Assembly (NCBI GenBank): GCA_963822255.1 | Contig: CAWGGV010000007.1 | Span: forward strand, 150,556-214,555 | Direction: 5' to 3' | Length of the DNA stretch: 64,000 nucleotides | Source: UBA7803 sp963822255 | GTDB taxonomy: Bacteria > Pseudomonadota > Gammaproteobacteria > Pseudomonadales > Azotimanducaceae | Shown: piece after piece, positions 40,251 to 48,323 of the stretch | Position numbering within the stretch: position 1 is the first letter of the stretch | Layout of the letters: every line of letters begins with the position of its first letter | Program-made: the position numbers and the translations under genes | The notes under the pieces: generated by a model | Told to the model about the DNA's origin: nothing | Databases searched by the model: none | What the model saw: only the letters and a program-made list of their open reading frames with translations

Positions 40251-40787
40251 CTAAGCGTGCCTGCGGGCTCGACGAAGGAAACCGAGCCCGATGATCCCGG
40301 CGCCGAGCAAGGCCAGAGAATCCGGCTCAGGAACGCCCGCCTTACCGAACTCACTCACGTGGCTGATGACCCACTGGTCCGCGCCGCCTCCCAGGTTGAA
40401 CTGGCCGGTAACGCCCGTCAGATTGAGCACGCCCCAGTTCGTGTTGGCGATGTTCTGAAGCAACACCGTCACCTGGGAGTTCTTGACCAGGTAGTAGCCG
40501 GGATCCGATACCAGCCGGAACGCGATGACGTGGTCCGCGTTGGTATGAAACGCGGTGACGCCCTTGGTTTTGCTGCCGAACACCACGTCGGTCAAGGGCG
40601 TCTGGTCTTCGACGTACTGGGCCTCCCGGGCCTCGCCATGCAGGACGCCCGTCTGACTGACGATCGTGTCGATGCCGCCGACATCGGTGCCGTCGAAGGC
40701 GCCACCGACGATCAGCACGGCCCACGTCTGGGTTGCCCACAGAGCCCCTGCCACAACCACACCGAACTTCACCAATCGCCGGATCAT
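40251..40787 (-). CDS. PEP-CTERM-anchored secreted protein
   Basis: The protein has 178 residues with a signal peptide (1-22, VVVAGALWATQTWA) and the C-terminal PEP-CTERM signal VPEPDSLALLGAG followed by a hydrophobic stretch and RRARRHA. Such proteins are sorted and cleaved by exosortase EpsH-type machinery during exopolysaccharide production; no exosortase is in the window. The middle is beta-rich without a known domain. It ends 22 nt from the convergent phosphoesterase gene. Confidence 0.85.
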   Translation of the reverse strand: MIRRLVKFGVVVAGALWATQTWAVLIVGGAFDGTDVGGIDTIVSQTGVLHGEAREAQYVEDQTPLTDVVFGSKTKGVTAFHTNADHVIAFRLVSDPGYYLVKNSQVTVLLQNIANTNWGVLNLTGVTGQFNLGGGADQWVISHVSEFGKAGVPEPDSLALLGAGIIGLGFLRRARRHA

Positions 40788-40878
40788 GATCGCAACGCCC
40801 TCACTGCTACGGATGCCGGCGAGCATTAACGTCGAGTGTGAGCTGGTTCACAAGAAGATTGATGAAAGGGACATGTAA

Positions 40879-41994
40879 TCACCGGCCCGGCGCCGCGTCC
40901 AAAGCGCGTTGTGCACCGGCAACCAGATCCGCGAAGATTTCTCTTGCCGGCCGAACGCGCTTCAGCAGACCGATCCCCTGCCCCGCAAACCCGGGATTGA
41001 CGTCCCCGCGCTTGTCGCGGTTGGCGGCAGCCATCACCGGCCCCGAGACCATGCCCTGGAACGGCATCGGCAGCGGCTCCTGGTGCTCGCGGGCCCAGTA
41101 GTCGGTCCACTTGCTGCGGATGATGCGTGCCGGCTTGCCGGTGACCGCCCGCGACACCGTGGTTCCCTCCTCGGTGGCGTCGACGATCGCCTGTTTCTGG
41201 AAGTCCTGAATCATCGACTCTTCGGCGACCAGGAACGCCGAGCCGATCCACACCCCCTGGGCGCCCAGCATGAAGGCGGCGGCGATGCCCCGCCCGTCGA
41301 CGATGCCGCCGGCGCCCAGCACCGGGATGTCGCCCACCGCGTCGACCACCTGGGGAATGAGCGCCATGGTGCCCACCGGTGAGTTGTGGCCGCCGCCGTC
41401 GTGGCCCTGGGCGACGATGATGTCGAGCCCGGAGGACTTCACCTGGATGGCGTGGCGGACGGCGCCCACCACCGCCATCACCTTGGTTCCCACCGCGCGG
41501 AAATCATTCATCCACGGGCCCGGGTTGCCGAGGCCCGACGCGTAGACGGGCACCCGCTCGTCGATGATCACTTCCATCTGGGCGTCGAAGAACGCCTTGC
41601 TGAACACCGCCGGCTCGTCCGGATCCCGCCGTTGGCGCAGGCTCGCCGCATCCACCGGCGGCAGCCCTTCGGCTTCCATGAACGCCTGGGCAAAAGCCCG
41701 CATCTCCGGCACGCGGTCGCCGGGGCCCGACCCTTCGCCCGCCGTCTCGGCGGCGCGGCGCACCGACGCCGGCAGCAGAGTATCGACGCCGAACGGCTTG
41801 TCGGTGAGCTCGCGGGTGCGGTGGATCCACTCCCGGAGCTGCTTCGGGCCGCAGCCGGCGGCGCCGAGCACGCCGAGACCGCCGGCGTTCGATACCGCCG
41901 CCGCCAGCTCCGGGCCGCTGGCCCCGCCCATGCCCGCCAGAACGATGGGATAGTCGATCTCGAGAATCTCGCAGACCCGGGTCTTCAGGTTCAT
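40879..41994 (-). CDS. nitronate monooxygenase / 2-nitropropane dioxygenase-like
   Basis: The protein has 371 residues, an FMN TIM-barrel with PIVLAGMGGASGPELAAAVSNAGGLGVLGA at the start, AQGHDGGGHNSPVGTM with the likely catalytic His, and the phosphate-binding VLGAGGIVDGRGIAAAFMLGAQGVWIGSAFL. The family oxidises alkyl nitronates; many members have other roles. A flavin reductase gene ends 4 nt upstream, so the two may form a two-component flavin system. Confidence 0.87.
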   Translation of the reverse strand: MNLKTRVCEILEIDYPIVLAGMGGASGPELAAAVSNAGGLGVLGAAGCGPKQLREWIHRTRELTDKPFGVDTLLPASVRRAAETAGEGSGPGDRVPEMRAFAQAFMEAEGLPPVDAASLRQRRDPDEPAVFSKAFFDAQMEVIIDERVPVYASGLGNPGPWMNDFRAVGTKVMAVVGAVRHAIQVKSSGLDIIVAQGHDGGGHNSPVGTMALIPQVVDAVGDIPVLGAGGIVDGRGIAAAFMLGAQGVWIGSAFLVAEESMIQDFQKQAIVDATEEGTTVSRAVTGKPARIIRSKWTDYWAREHQEPLPMPFQGMVSGPVMAAANRDKRGDVNPGFAGQGIGLLKRVRPAREIFADLVAGAQRALDAAPGR

Positions 41995-41998
41995 CGCC

Positions 41999-42502
41999 TC
42001 AGTACCTCACTTCGTCGAACTGGCCGTACGCGCCGCGGAAGAACAGCAGCGGCGATCCCTCGGGATCGAGGATTTCGACGTCCCGCACCCGCCCCAGCAC
42101 CACGGTGTGATCCCCTGCGTCGTGCTCCGCCTCGAGATCGCAATCCACGTAGGCAAGCACGCCGTCCAGCACCGGCGAGCCGGTGATTCCCGGATGCCAC
42201 GGCAGGGCCGCGAACTTGTCGACCCCCGACTGAGCGAAGACGTCGCACACCGGTTGCTGATCAGCGGCCAGGATGTTGATGCAGAAGCTGCCGGAATCCC
42301 GCAGCTTAGGCCAGCTCGTGCTGGTTTTGGCGGGGCACAGCAGCACCAGCGGCGGATCGAGGGACACCGACGAGAACGACTGGGCGGCGAATCCGGCGGG
42401 CTCGCCGTCCACGCAGCCGGTGGCGATCACCACTCCGGTGCAGAACTGCCCCAACACGTCCCGAAACTGGCGGGCATCCAGCGCCCGTTGCTCCTGCCCC
42501 AT
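41999..42502 (-). CDS. flavin reductase, HpaC/RutF-like
   Basis: The protein has 167 residues from ATG 42502 (GGAGTCAGC site). It has FRDVLGQFCTGVVIATG, the FMN region SFSSVSLDPPLVLLCPAK, FCINILAADQQPVCDVFA and the YVDCDLEAEHDAGDHTVVLGRV barrel. It reduces FMN or FAD with NAD(P)H and hands it to a monooxygenase. The start of the nitronate monooxygenase follows by 4 nt. Confidence 0.92.
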   Translation of the reverse strand: MGQEQRALDARQFRDVLGQFCTGVVIATGCVDGEPAGFAAQSFSSVSLDPPLVLLCPAKTSTSWPKLRDSGSFCINILAADQQPVCDVFAQSGVDKFAALPWHPGITGSPVLDGVLAYVDCDLEAEHDAGDHTVVLGRVRDVEILDPEGSPLLFFRGAYGQFDEVRY

Positions 42503-42641
42503 GCTGACTCCTCGATCCCGTCCAGCCGAAACGGGTTTCAAAATGCCGATCGCCGCACTATAAACGACGCCGTCGCGCCCTGACCATCGCCAGCCGATTG
42601 GCTACAATCCCGGCCTTCGCGCCAGACTCAGGAGAAACACG

Positions 42642-43835
42642 GTGGCCGATCTCGACAGCTTTCGCGACGAAGTCCGATCCTGGCTGGAGGAGAACTGTCC
42701 GCCCTCCATGCGCACGCCGATGCCGGAGTCGGAGACCGTGTGGGGCGGCCGCAACGAACGCTTCGTCAATCCGGATTCGCGGCTGTGGCTGGAACGCATG
42801 GCGGAGCGTGGTTGGACCTGCCCCACGTGGCCGAAGGCATACGGCGGCGGGGGGCTTTCCTACGAGGAGGACAGGGTCCTGCAGCAGGAGCTCCGGCGCA
42901 TCCACGCCCGGCCGGCGCTGCAGAGCTTCGGGATCTGGATGCTGGGGCCGGCGCTGCTCGAGTTCGCGAACGAGGAGCAGAAGCGCGAGCATCTGCCGAG
43001 AATCGTGCGCGGCGAGATCCGCTGGTGCCAGGGTTATTCGGAGCCGGGTGCCGGCTCGGACCTGGCGGGGCTGAAGACCCGCGCCGAGGACAAGGGTGAT
43101 CACTACCTGGTGAACGGCTCGAAAATCTGGACCTCCTACGCCGATCAAGCCGACTGGATCTTCTGTCTGGTCCGCACCGACCCGGACGCGCCCAAGCACG
43201 AAGGCATCAGCTTTCTGCTGTTCGACATGGCTTCCGAAGGGGTGAGTGTTTCTCCCATCCAGCTCATCAGCGGCGTGTCGCCCTTCTGCCAGACGTTCTT
43301 CGACGACGTCAAGGTGCCGAAGAAAGACCTGGTGGGCGAGTTGAACAAAGGCTGGACCATCGCCAAGCGCCTGCTGCAGCACGAGCGGCAGATGATCTCC
43401 GGCATCGGCGGCGTCTCCGCCCTCGGCGGCTCCGGCCGCAGCATGGAGGAGGTGGCGAAGGAGTACGCCGGCGAGCAGGACGGCCGCATCGCCGATCCGG
43501 CTCTGCGGCAGAAAGTGGCCGGCCACCGCATCAATGACCGCGCCTTCCAGCTCAGCCTCGCCAGAGCCGGCGACGAAGCGAAAGCCGGCAAGAGCGACGG
43601 CAACCTGACCAGCATGTTCAAGTACTACGGCTCCGAGCAGAACAAGCGCAAGTACGAGCTGCTGCTCGAGCTCATGGGCACCCGAGCCGTCGGCTGGGAC
43701 GGTGACGCGTTCGCCGACCGGGAGCTCGGCACCACCCGCCAGTGGCTGCGCTCCAAAGCCAACTCCATCGAGGGCGGCACCAGCGAGGTACAGCTCAACG
43801 TCATCGCCAAGCGGGTCCTCGGCCTTCCTGACTGA
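42642..43835 (+). CDS. acyl-CoA dehydrogenase
   Basis: The protein has 397 residues. GTG start 42642 with AGGAGAAAC upstream. Family marks: WPKAYGGGGLSYEEDRVL, WCQGYSEPGAGSDLAGLKTRA, DYLVNGSKIWT-type HYLVNGSKIWTSYAD and NSIEGGTSEVQLNVIAKRVLGLP. It is the same subfamily as the frameshifted gene at 835, with full length and no frame problem. It oxidises an acyl-CoA and reduces ETF; chain specificity is not clear. Confidence 0.93.
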   Translation: MADLDSFRDEVRSWLEENCPPSMRTPMPESETVWGGRNERFVNPDSRLWLERMAERGWTCPTWPKAYGGGGLSYEEDRVLQQELRRIHARPALQSFGIWMLGPALLEFANEEQKREHLPRIVRGEIRWCQGYSEPGAGSDLAGLKTRAEDKGDHYLVNGSKIWTSYADQADWIFCLVRTDPDAPKHEGISFLLFDMASEGVSVSPIQLISGVSPFCQTFFDDVKVPKKDLVGELNKGWTIAKRLLQHERQMISGIGGVSALGGSGRSMEEVAKEYAGEQDGRIADPALRQKVAGHRINDRAFQLSLARAGDEAKAGKSDGNLTSMFKYYGSEQNKRKYELLLELMGTRAVGWDGDAFADRELGTTRQWLRSKANSIEGGTSEVQLNVIAKRVLGLPD

Positions 43836-43978
43836 CGTCGGGAACTGCCGGGGGAGCGCTCGGCGCGACGTTCCTCCAACACCGCAGCCCTCCAACACGA
43901 CAGCTTTGCCCTACACTTCGGGAAAAACCGGCGGCTTCGAGACGCCGCAGCCATCGGCCGAGCTTCAGCGGGGACACC

Positions 43979-44572
43979 ATGGAAGCCATCATCGTCATCG
44001 TCATTCTCGCCATCGCGGTCTTCTACGTGGTCGCCATCTACAACCGCCTGGTGAGCCTGAAGAACCGGTACAAGAACGCCTTCGCCCAGATCGAGGTGCA
44101 GCTCAAGCGCCGCTACGATCTGATCCCGAATCTGGTGGAAACGGCCAAAGGCTACATGAGCCACGAGCGGGAAACCCTCGAAGCCGTCATCACGGCGCGC
44201 AACCAGGCCGCCGCCGGGCTGCAGGCTGCCGCCCGGGATCCCGGCAACGCCGACGCGATCAAACAGCTCGGCAGCGCGGAAGGGGCGCTCGGGGGTGCCC
44301 TCGGCCGGCTGAACGTGGTCATGGAAGCCTATCCCGACCTCAAGGCCAACCAGAACATGATGCAGCTCTCCGAGGAGCTGACCAGCACCGAGAACCGGGT
44401 CGCGTTCGCCCGTCAGGCGTACAACGACCAGGTAATGGCGTACAACAGCTACCGCCAGTCGTTCCCGCCGGTGGCCGTCGCCGGCCTGTTCGGCCACGAC
44501 CAAGACGCGGCCCTGCTGGAGTTCGCGGACAGCGCCGAGATCCAGAGCGCTCCCAAGGTATCGTTCTCGTAG
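43979..44572 (+). CDS. lemA: LemA-family protein
   Basis: The protein has 197 residues. An N-terminal membrane anchor (IIVIVILAIAVFYVVAIY) precedes the LemA core NRLVSLKNRYKNAFAQIEVQLKRRYDLIPNLVETAKGYM, a coiled-coil domain, and ENRVAFARQAYNDQVMAYNSYRQSFP. The bulk lies in the cytosol or periplasm depending on the anchor. It is followed 13 nt later by an M48 protease gene, a well-known pairing. Confidence 0.94.
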   Translation: MEAIIVIVILAIAVFYVVAIYNRLVSLKNRYKNAFAQIEVQLKRRYDLIPNLVETAKGYMSHERETLEAVITARNQAAAGLQAAARDPGNADAIKQLGSAEGALGGALGRLNVVMEAYPDLKANQNMMQLSEELTSTENRVAFARQAYNDQVMAYNSYRQSFPPVAVAGLFGHDQDAALLEFADSAEIQSAPKVSFS

Positions 44573-44585
44573 GCGGCGACGGCTC

Positions 44586-46568
44586 TTGGACTTCTTCGGC
44601 GCTCAGGACGACGCCCGGCGCAACACCTGGCGGCTGGCGCTGCTGTTCGGCGGCGCCCTCGTCACCCTGATCGTGCTGACCAATCTGCTGGTGGCCGCCG
44701 TCTACGCCTGGTCGGCCGACGGTGGCCGCTTCGGCACCGACGTGAGCACCCGGCTCGCCAACCTGCCGGCCGGCTACTGGATCTGGATCAGTGCCGCCGT
44801 GGTCGGCGCGGTGGCGCTGGCCAGCGGCTATCGGTACCTGCAGGTGAGAAGCGGCGGCCGCGCGGTGGCGGAGTCCTTGAGCGGGCGCCTGCTCTCGCAA
44901 TCCACCACGGACTACCGGGAACGGCGGCTGCTGAACGTGGTGGAGGAGATGGCGATCGCCTCGGGCATTCCGGTGCCGCCGGTGTACATCATCGACGAGT
45001 CGAGCATCAACGCCTTCGCCGCCGGCTTCGGCCCCGACGATGCCGTCATCGGCGTCAACCAGGGAACCATCGACCATCTCACCCGGGACGAGCTTCAGGG
45101 GGTGATCGGCCACGAGTTCAGTCATCTGCTGAATGGCGACAGCCGCATCAATCTCCGCCTGATCGCCGTGCTCTACGGCATCCTGTTCATCGGTCTGGTG
45201 GGGCGCGGCCTGCTCTACGGCGTCGGCAGCAGCCGCCCGCGACGCGGACGCTCCAATGGCGGCGCGCCGATCCTGGTGCTGGCGCTCGGCATGATGGTCA
45301 TCGGCTACGGCGGCATCTTTTTCGGCAATCTCATCAAGGCCGCGGTGAGCCGCCAGCGCGAGTACCTGGCGGACGCGGCGTCGGTGCAGTTCACCCGCAA
45401 TCCCGGCGGCATTGCCGGCGCGCTGAAGAAAATCGGCGGTCTCGCCGCCGGATCCACCATGCGCTCCGCATCCGCCCGCGAGATGAGCCACATCTTCTTC
45501 GGCCAGGCACAGCGGTTCCTGCTCGCCGGCCTCATGTCGACCCACCCTCCGCTGGAAAAGCGCATACGGGCGGTGGACCCTCGCTGGGATGGACAGTTTC
45601 CCCAGGTGGCCGACGAGCCGATGCAGGAGTCCGCAGCGGATCGCGCCGCGGCGTTCGCAACTGGCGCGGCCGCCGCCACCGCCTTGACGGCCCAAGCCGT
45701 GCCGGCGGCGGCCGACCGCATAGGAACGGGCGAGCAATCCCTGGAGGTGCGCGCCAGCGCGGACCAGGTGGTGAACGCCGTGGGGCGACTGGACCAGGCG
45801 GGACTGGACGGTGCCGCCGTGCTCCTCGGGCGGTTGCCGGAGCCGCTCCGGCACGCGGCCCACGACCCGTTCGCCGCGCGCGCCATGCTCTACGCCCTGG
45901 TGCTGGACACCCCGGCCGAGATTCGCCGGGAACAGCTTGCACTGGTCGACCGTCAGGCCGAGCGGGGCGTTGCCGAAGAGCTGGCCCGGCTGGCGCCCCT
46001 GATCGACAACCTCGACGAGCAGCACAAGCTGACCTTGATCGAGATGGCCATGCCGGCGCTCAAGGAGCTGTCGGACGGCCAGTACCGGACCTTCGTCGGC
46101 AATCTGGTGGCGCTCATCAAGGCGGACCATCGCATCGACCTGATGGAGTGGGTGCTGCACCGGCTGCTGGTGAAGCAGCTGAAGCCCCACTTCGAGGGCC
46201 TCGAGCGGCTGCCCGTGCGGTATGCCCGCGTGTCGTCGGTGGCCGCCGAGGCGGGGGTGCTGGTCTCCGCTCTGGCGCGGGTCGGCGGGCGCAGCCCGGA
46301 CGCCGACCGCACCGCGTTCGCCGCCGGCATGGAGACCTTGGGCCTGGAAGGCACGTTCGACGCCGAGGACGATCCCAACTTCAGCCGGCTGAATCAGGCA
46401 CTGGCGGAACTGCGGACCCTGCGGCCCCTGGCGAAGCCGCGTCTGCTGAAGGCTTGCGCCGCCGCGGTGCTGGCGGACGGCCAGGTGTCGGCACGGGAGG
46501 GTGCGCTGCTGAAGGGGATCGCGGCGACGTTGGATTGTCCGCTGCCGCCGTCCATATACCGCGGCTGA
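44586..46568 (+). CDS. M48-family membrane metalloprotease (HtpX-like) with C-terminal extension
   Basis: The protein has 660 residues, start TTG 44586. It has two N-terminal membrane segments (about 19-40, 65-85), then a protease domain with zinc motif HEFSH at 176-180, a distal REYLADAASVQFTRNP (zinc Glu), and two further hydrophobic segments. It resembles HtpX up to about 330. The remaining 330 residues are a helical, repeat-like domain of the TerB-like type found in LemA-linked M48 proteins, absent from HtpX. It degrades damaged membrane proteins, presumably with LemA. Confidence 0.9.
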   Translation: MDFFGAQDDARRNTWRLALLFGGALVTLIVLTNLLVAAVYAWSADGGRFGTDVSTRLANLPAGYWIWISAAVVGAVALASGYRYLQVRSGGRAVAESLSGRLLSQSTTDYRERRLLNVVEEMAIASGIPVPPVYIIDESSINAFAAGFGPDDAVIGVNQGTIDHLTRDELQGVIGHEFSHLLNGDSRINLRLIAVLYGILFIGLVGRGLLYGVGSSRPRRGRSNGGAPILVLALGMMVIGYGGIFFGNLIKAAVSRQREYLADAASVQFTRNPGGIAGALKKIGGLAAGSTMRSASAREMSHIFFGQAQRFLLAGLMSTHPPLEKRIRAVDPRWDGQFPQVADEPMQESAADRAAAFATGAAAATALTAQAVPAAADRIGTGEQSLEVRASADQVVNAVGRLDQAGLDGAAVLLGRLPEPLRHAAHDPFAARAMLYALVLDTPAEIRREQLALVDRQAERGVAEELARLAPLIDNLDEQHKLTLIEMAMPALKELSDGQYRTFVGNLVALIKADHRIDLMEWVLHRLLVKQLKPHFEGLERLPVRYARVSSVAAEAGVLVSALARVGGRSPDADRTAFAAGMETLGLEGTFDAEDDPNFSRLNQALAELRTLRPLAKPRLLKACAAAVLADGQVSAREGALLKGIAATLDCPLPPSIYRG

Positions 46569-46578
46569 GCGATCTACC

Positions 46579-46696
46579 GGATCGCGACCGGGAGGTCGCT
46601 CCCACACAGCAGCGGGATCGGTGGGATCGCGACCGGGAGGTCGCTCCCACAGAGTAGCGACATCCGGCGGATCGCGACCGGGAGGTCGCTCCCACA
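46579..46696. repeat. three REP-like units at a 45-nt period
   Basis: Three 28-nt minus-orientation units start at 46579, 46624 and 46669, exactly 45 nt apart. The 28-nt core is identical and the 17-nt spacers differ, so the period is not from duplication of a 45-mer alone. They sit between the M48 stop and the ppx start. Confidence 0.9.
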
Positions 46697-46741
46697 TGGC
46701 AGTGGGAGGGCTACAATGGCAATTTCCGGGTTGCCTGGGTC

Positions 46742-48262
46742 ATGGCCGAACCGACGCTGCTCACCGACGACAGCCGCCCGCGGGAGCTGGCCGCCGTGGA
46801 CCTGGGCTCCAACAGCTTTCATCTGCTGATCGCGCAGGCCCACCAGGACCGCATCCAGGTGCTCGACAAGCACAAGGAGATGGTGCGCCTGGCGGAGGGG
46901 CTCGACGCGGACGACCACCTGTCCGAGCCGGTGGCGGAGCGAGCGCTGGCGTGCCTGGCGCGTTTCGGACAGCGCCTCCGCGACCTCCACCCCCACAACG
47001 TCCGGGTCGTGGCCACCAATACCCTGCGCCGCGCCAGCAACGCGGCCGAGTTCATGCGCCGGGCTGAGGCCGCCCTCGGTCACACCGTGGAGGTGATCTC
47101 CGGCCGCGAGGAAGCGCGGCTGATCTACCTCGGGGTCTCTCACGCCCTGGAGGACCAGCACGAGCGCCGGCTGGTGGTGGACATCGGCGGAGGCAGCACC
47201 GAGCTGATTCTCGGCCGGCAATTCCAGCCGCGGCTCATGGAGAGCCTGTACATGGGGTGTGTCGGCGTCTCGCGCCGTTACTTCGGCGAGGCAAGAATCC
47301 GTCCCGCCCGGTTCACCGAAGCGGTGAACCACGCCCATCAGGAGCTCGAGCCCGTGTGCCGCGCCTACCGTCAGGAAGGCTGGGACACGGCGGTCGGGGC
47401 GTCGGGCACCATCCTGACGATCCAGGACATCCTCGGCCGCCTGGGGCACGAACGCAGCGGAATCACCCTGGCCGGCCTAGAGCAGATCCGCCGAGCCCTG
47501 GTGGACGCGAAGTCGGTCGAGGGCGTGTCGTTGCCGGGTCTGCCGGCCGAGCGGGCGCCCGTCTTCCCTGGCGGCGTCGCCATTCTCTGGGCGGTGTTCG
47601 AAGCGCTGGACGTGGAGCGGATGCAGGCCACCAGCGGCGCCCTGCGCGAAGGCGTGATTCACGACCTGCTCGGCCGGGTGCAACACCGTGACGTCCGGGA
47701 ATCCACCGTGCGCGACCTCATGAGCCGCTATCACGTCGACGAGCATCACGCCCGACGTGTGCGCGAGACGGCGCTGCTGCTGCTGGACCAGGCTGCCGGC
47801 GCGTGGGATCTCACCGACCCGGACGACCGTCTGCTGCTGGGATGGGCCGCGGACCTTCACGAGATCGGTATGGACATCGCCCACAACCAGTACCACAAGC
47901 ACGGCGGCTATCTGCTGCGCTACATGGACATGCCGGGCTTTTCCAGCTGGGACCAGCGCCGGCTGGCGAGCCTGGTGCGCGCCCACCGGCGTAAGTTTCC
48001 CGCTGCCGACCCGGGCTTCGTCGGCTCCGAAGGCGCGCGGCTGGTGCGGCTGACGGCGCTGCTGCGGCTGGCGGTGGTGCTTCACCGCAACCGCGGCACC
48101 CGGCCGCTGCCGGACGTGGGGCTGTCGGCCATCGACGGCAGGCTGTCGCTCACGCTGCCGCTGACGTGGTTGCGCCGGCACCCGTTGACGCGGCTCGACC
48201 TGGAGCAGGAAGCGAGGTACCTGACTGCGGTCCCCCTGGAGCTGGCGATCGACGATCGCTGA
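46742..48262 (+). CDS. ppx: exopolyphosphatase Ppx/GppA
   Basis: The protein has 506 residues. The actin-like ATPase-fold marks are AVDLGSNSFHLLIA (phosphate 1), ATNTLRRASNAAEFMRRAE, ISGREEARLIYLGVSH, VVDIGGGSTELILG and ASGTILTIQDIL. The C-terminal HD-like part has DLHEIGMDIAHNQYHKHGGYLL. It hydrolyses polyphosphate from the ends. It is convergent with ppk, leaving 61 nt between stops, which contain a degenerate REP unit. Confidence 0.95.
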   Translation: MAEPTLLTDDSRPRELAAVDLGSNSFHLLIAQAHQDRIQVLDKHKEMVRLAEGLDADDHLSEPVAERALACLARFGQRLRDLHPHNVRVVATNTLRRASNAAEFMRRAEAALGHTVEVISGREEARLIYLGVSHALEDQHERRLVVDIGGGSTELILGRQFQPRLMESLYMGCVGVSRRYFGEARIRPARFTEAVNHAHQELEPVCRAYRQEGWDTAVGASGTILTIQDILGRLGHERSGITLAGLEQIRRALVDAKSVEGVSLPGLPAERAPVFPGGVAILWAVFEALDVERMQATSGALREGVIHDLLGRVQHRDVRESTVRDLMSRYHVDEHHARRVRETALLLLDQAAGAWDLTDPDDRLLLGWAADLHEIGMDIAHNQYHKHGGYLLRYMDMPGFSSWDQRRLASLVRAHRRKFPAADPGFVGSEGARLVRLTALLRLAVVLHRNRGTRPLPDVGLSAIDGRLSLTLPLTWLRRHPLTRLDLEQEARYLTAVPLELAIDDR

Positions 48263-48284
48263 GCCGCCGTAGTAGCCGGCAGAA

Positions 48285-48316
48285 CCACGAGAGTCGCGGC
48301 CGCAGGCCGCTGCCAC
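48285..48316. repeat. degenerate REP-like unit between ppx and ppk
   Basis: The stretch GTCGCGGCCGCAGGCCGCTGC at 48293-48313 followed by CAC is a weakened copy of the minus-orientation REP core. It could act as a barrier between the convergent transcripts. Confidence 0.6.
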
Positions 48317-48323
48317 GGTGGAG

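Noticed and set aside
44340..46697. 785-codon open frame opposite lemA and the M48 protease
   Set aside because: It is antisense to two convincing genes, with no ribosome site and composition typical of GC-rich shadow frames.
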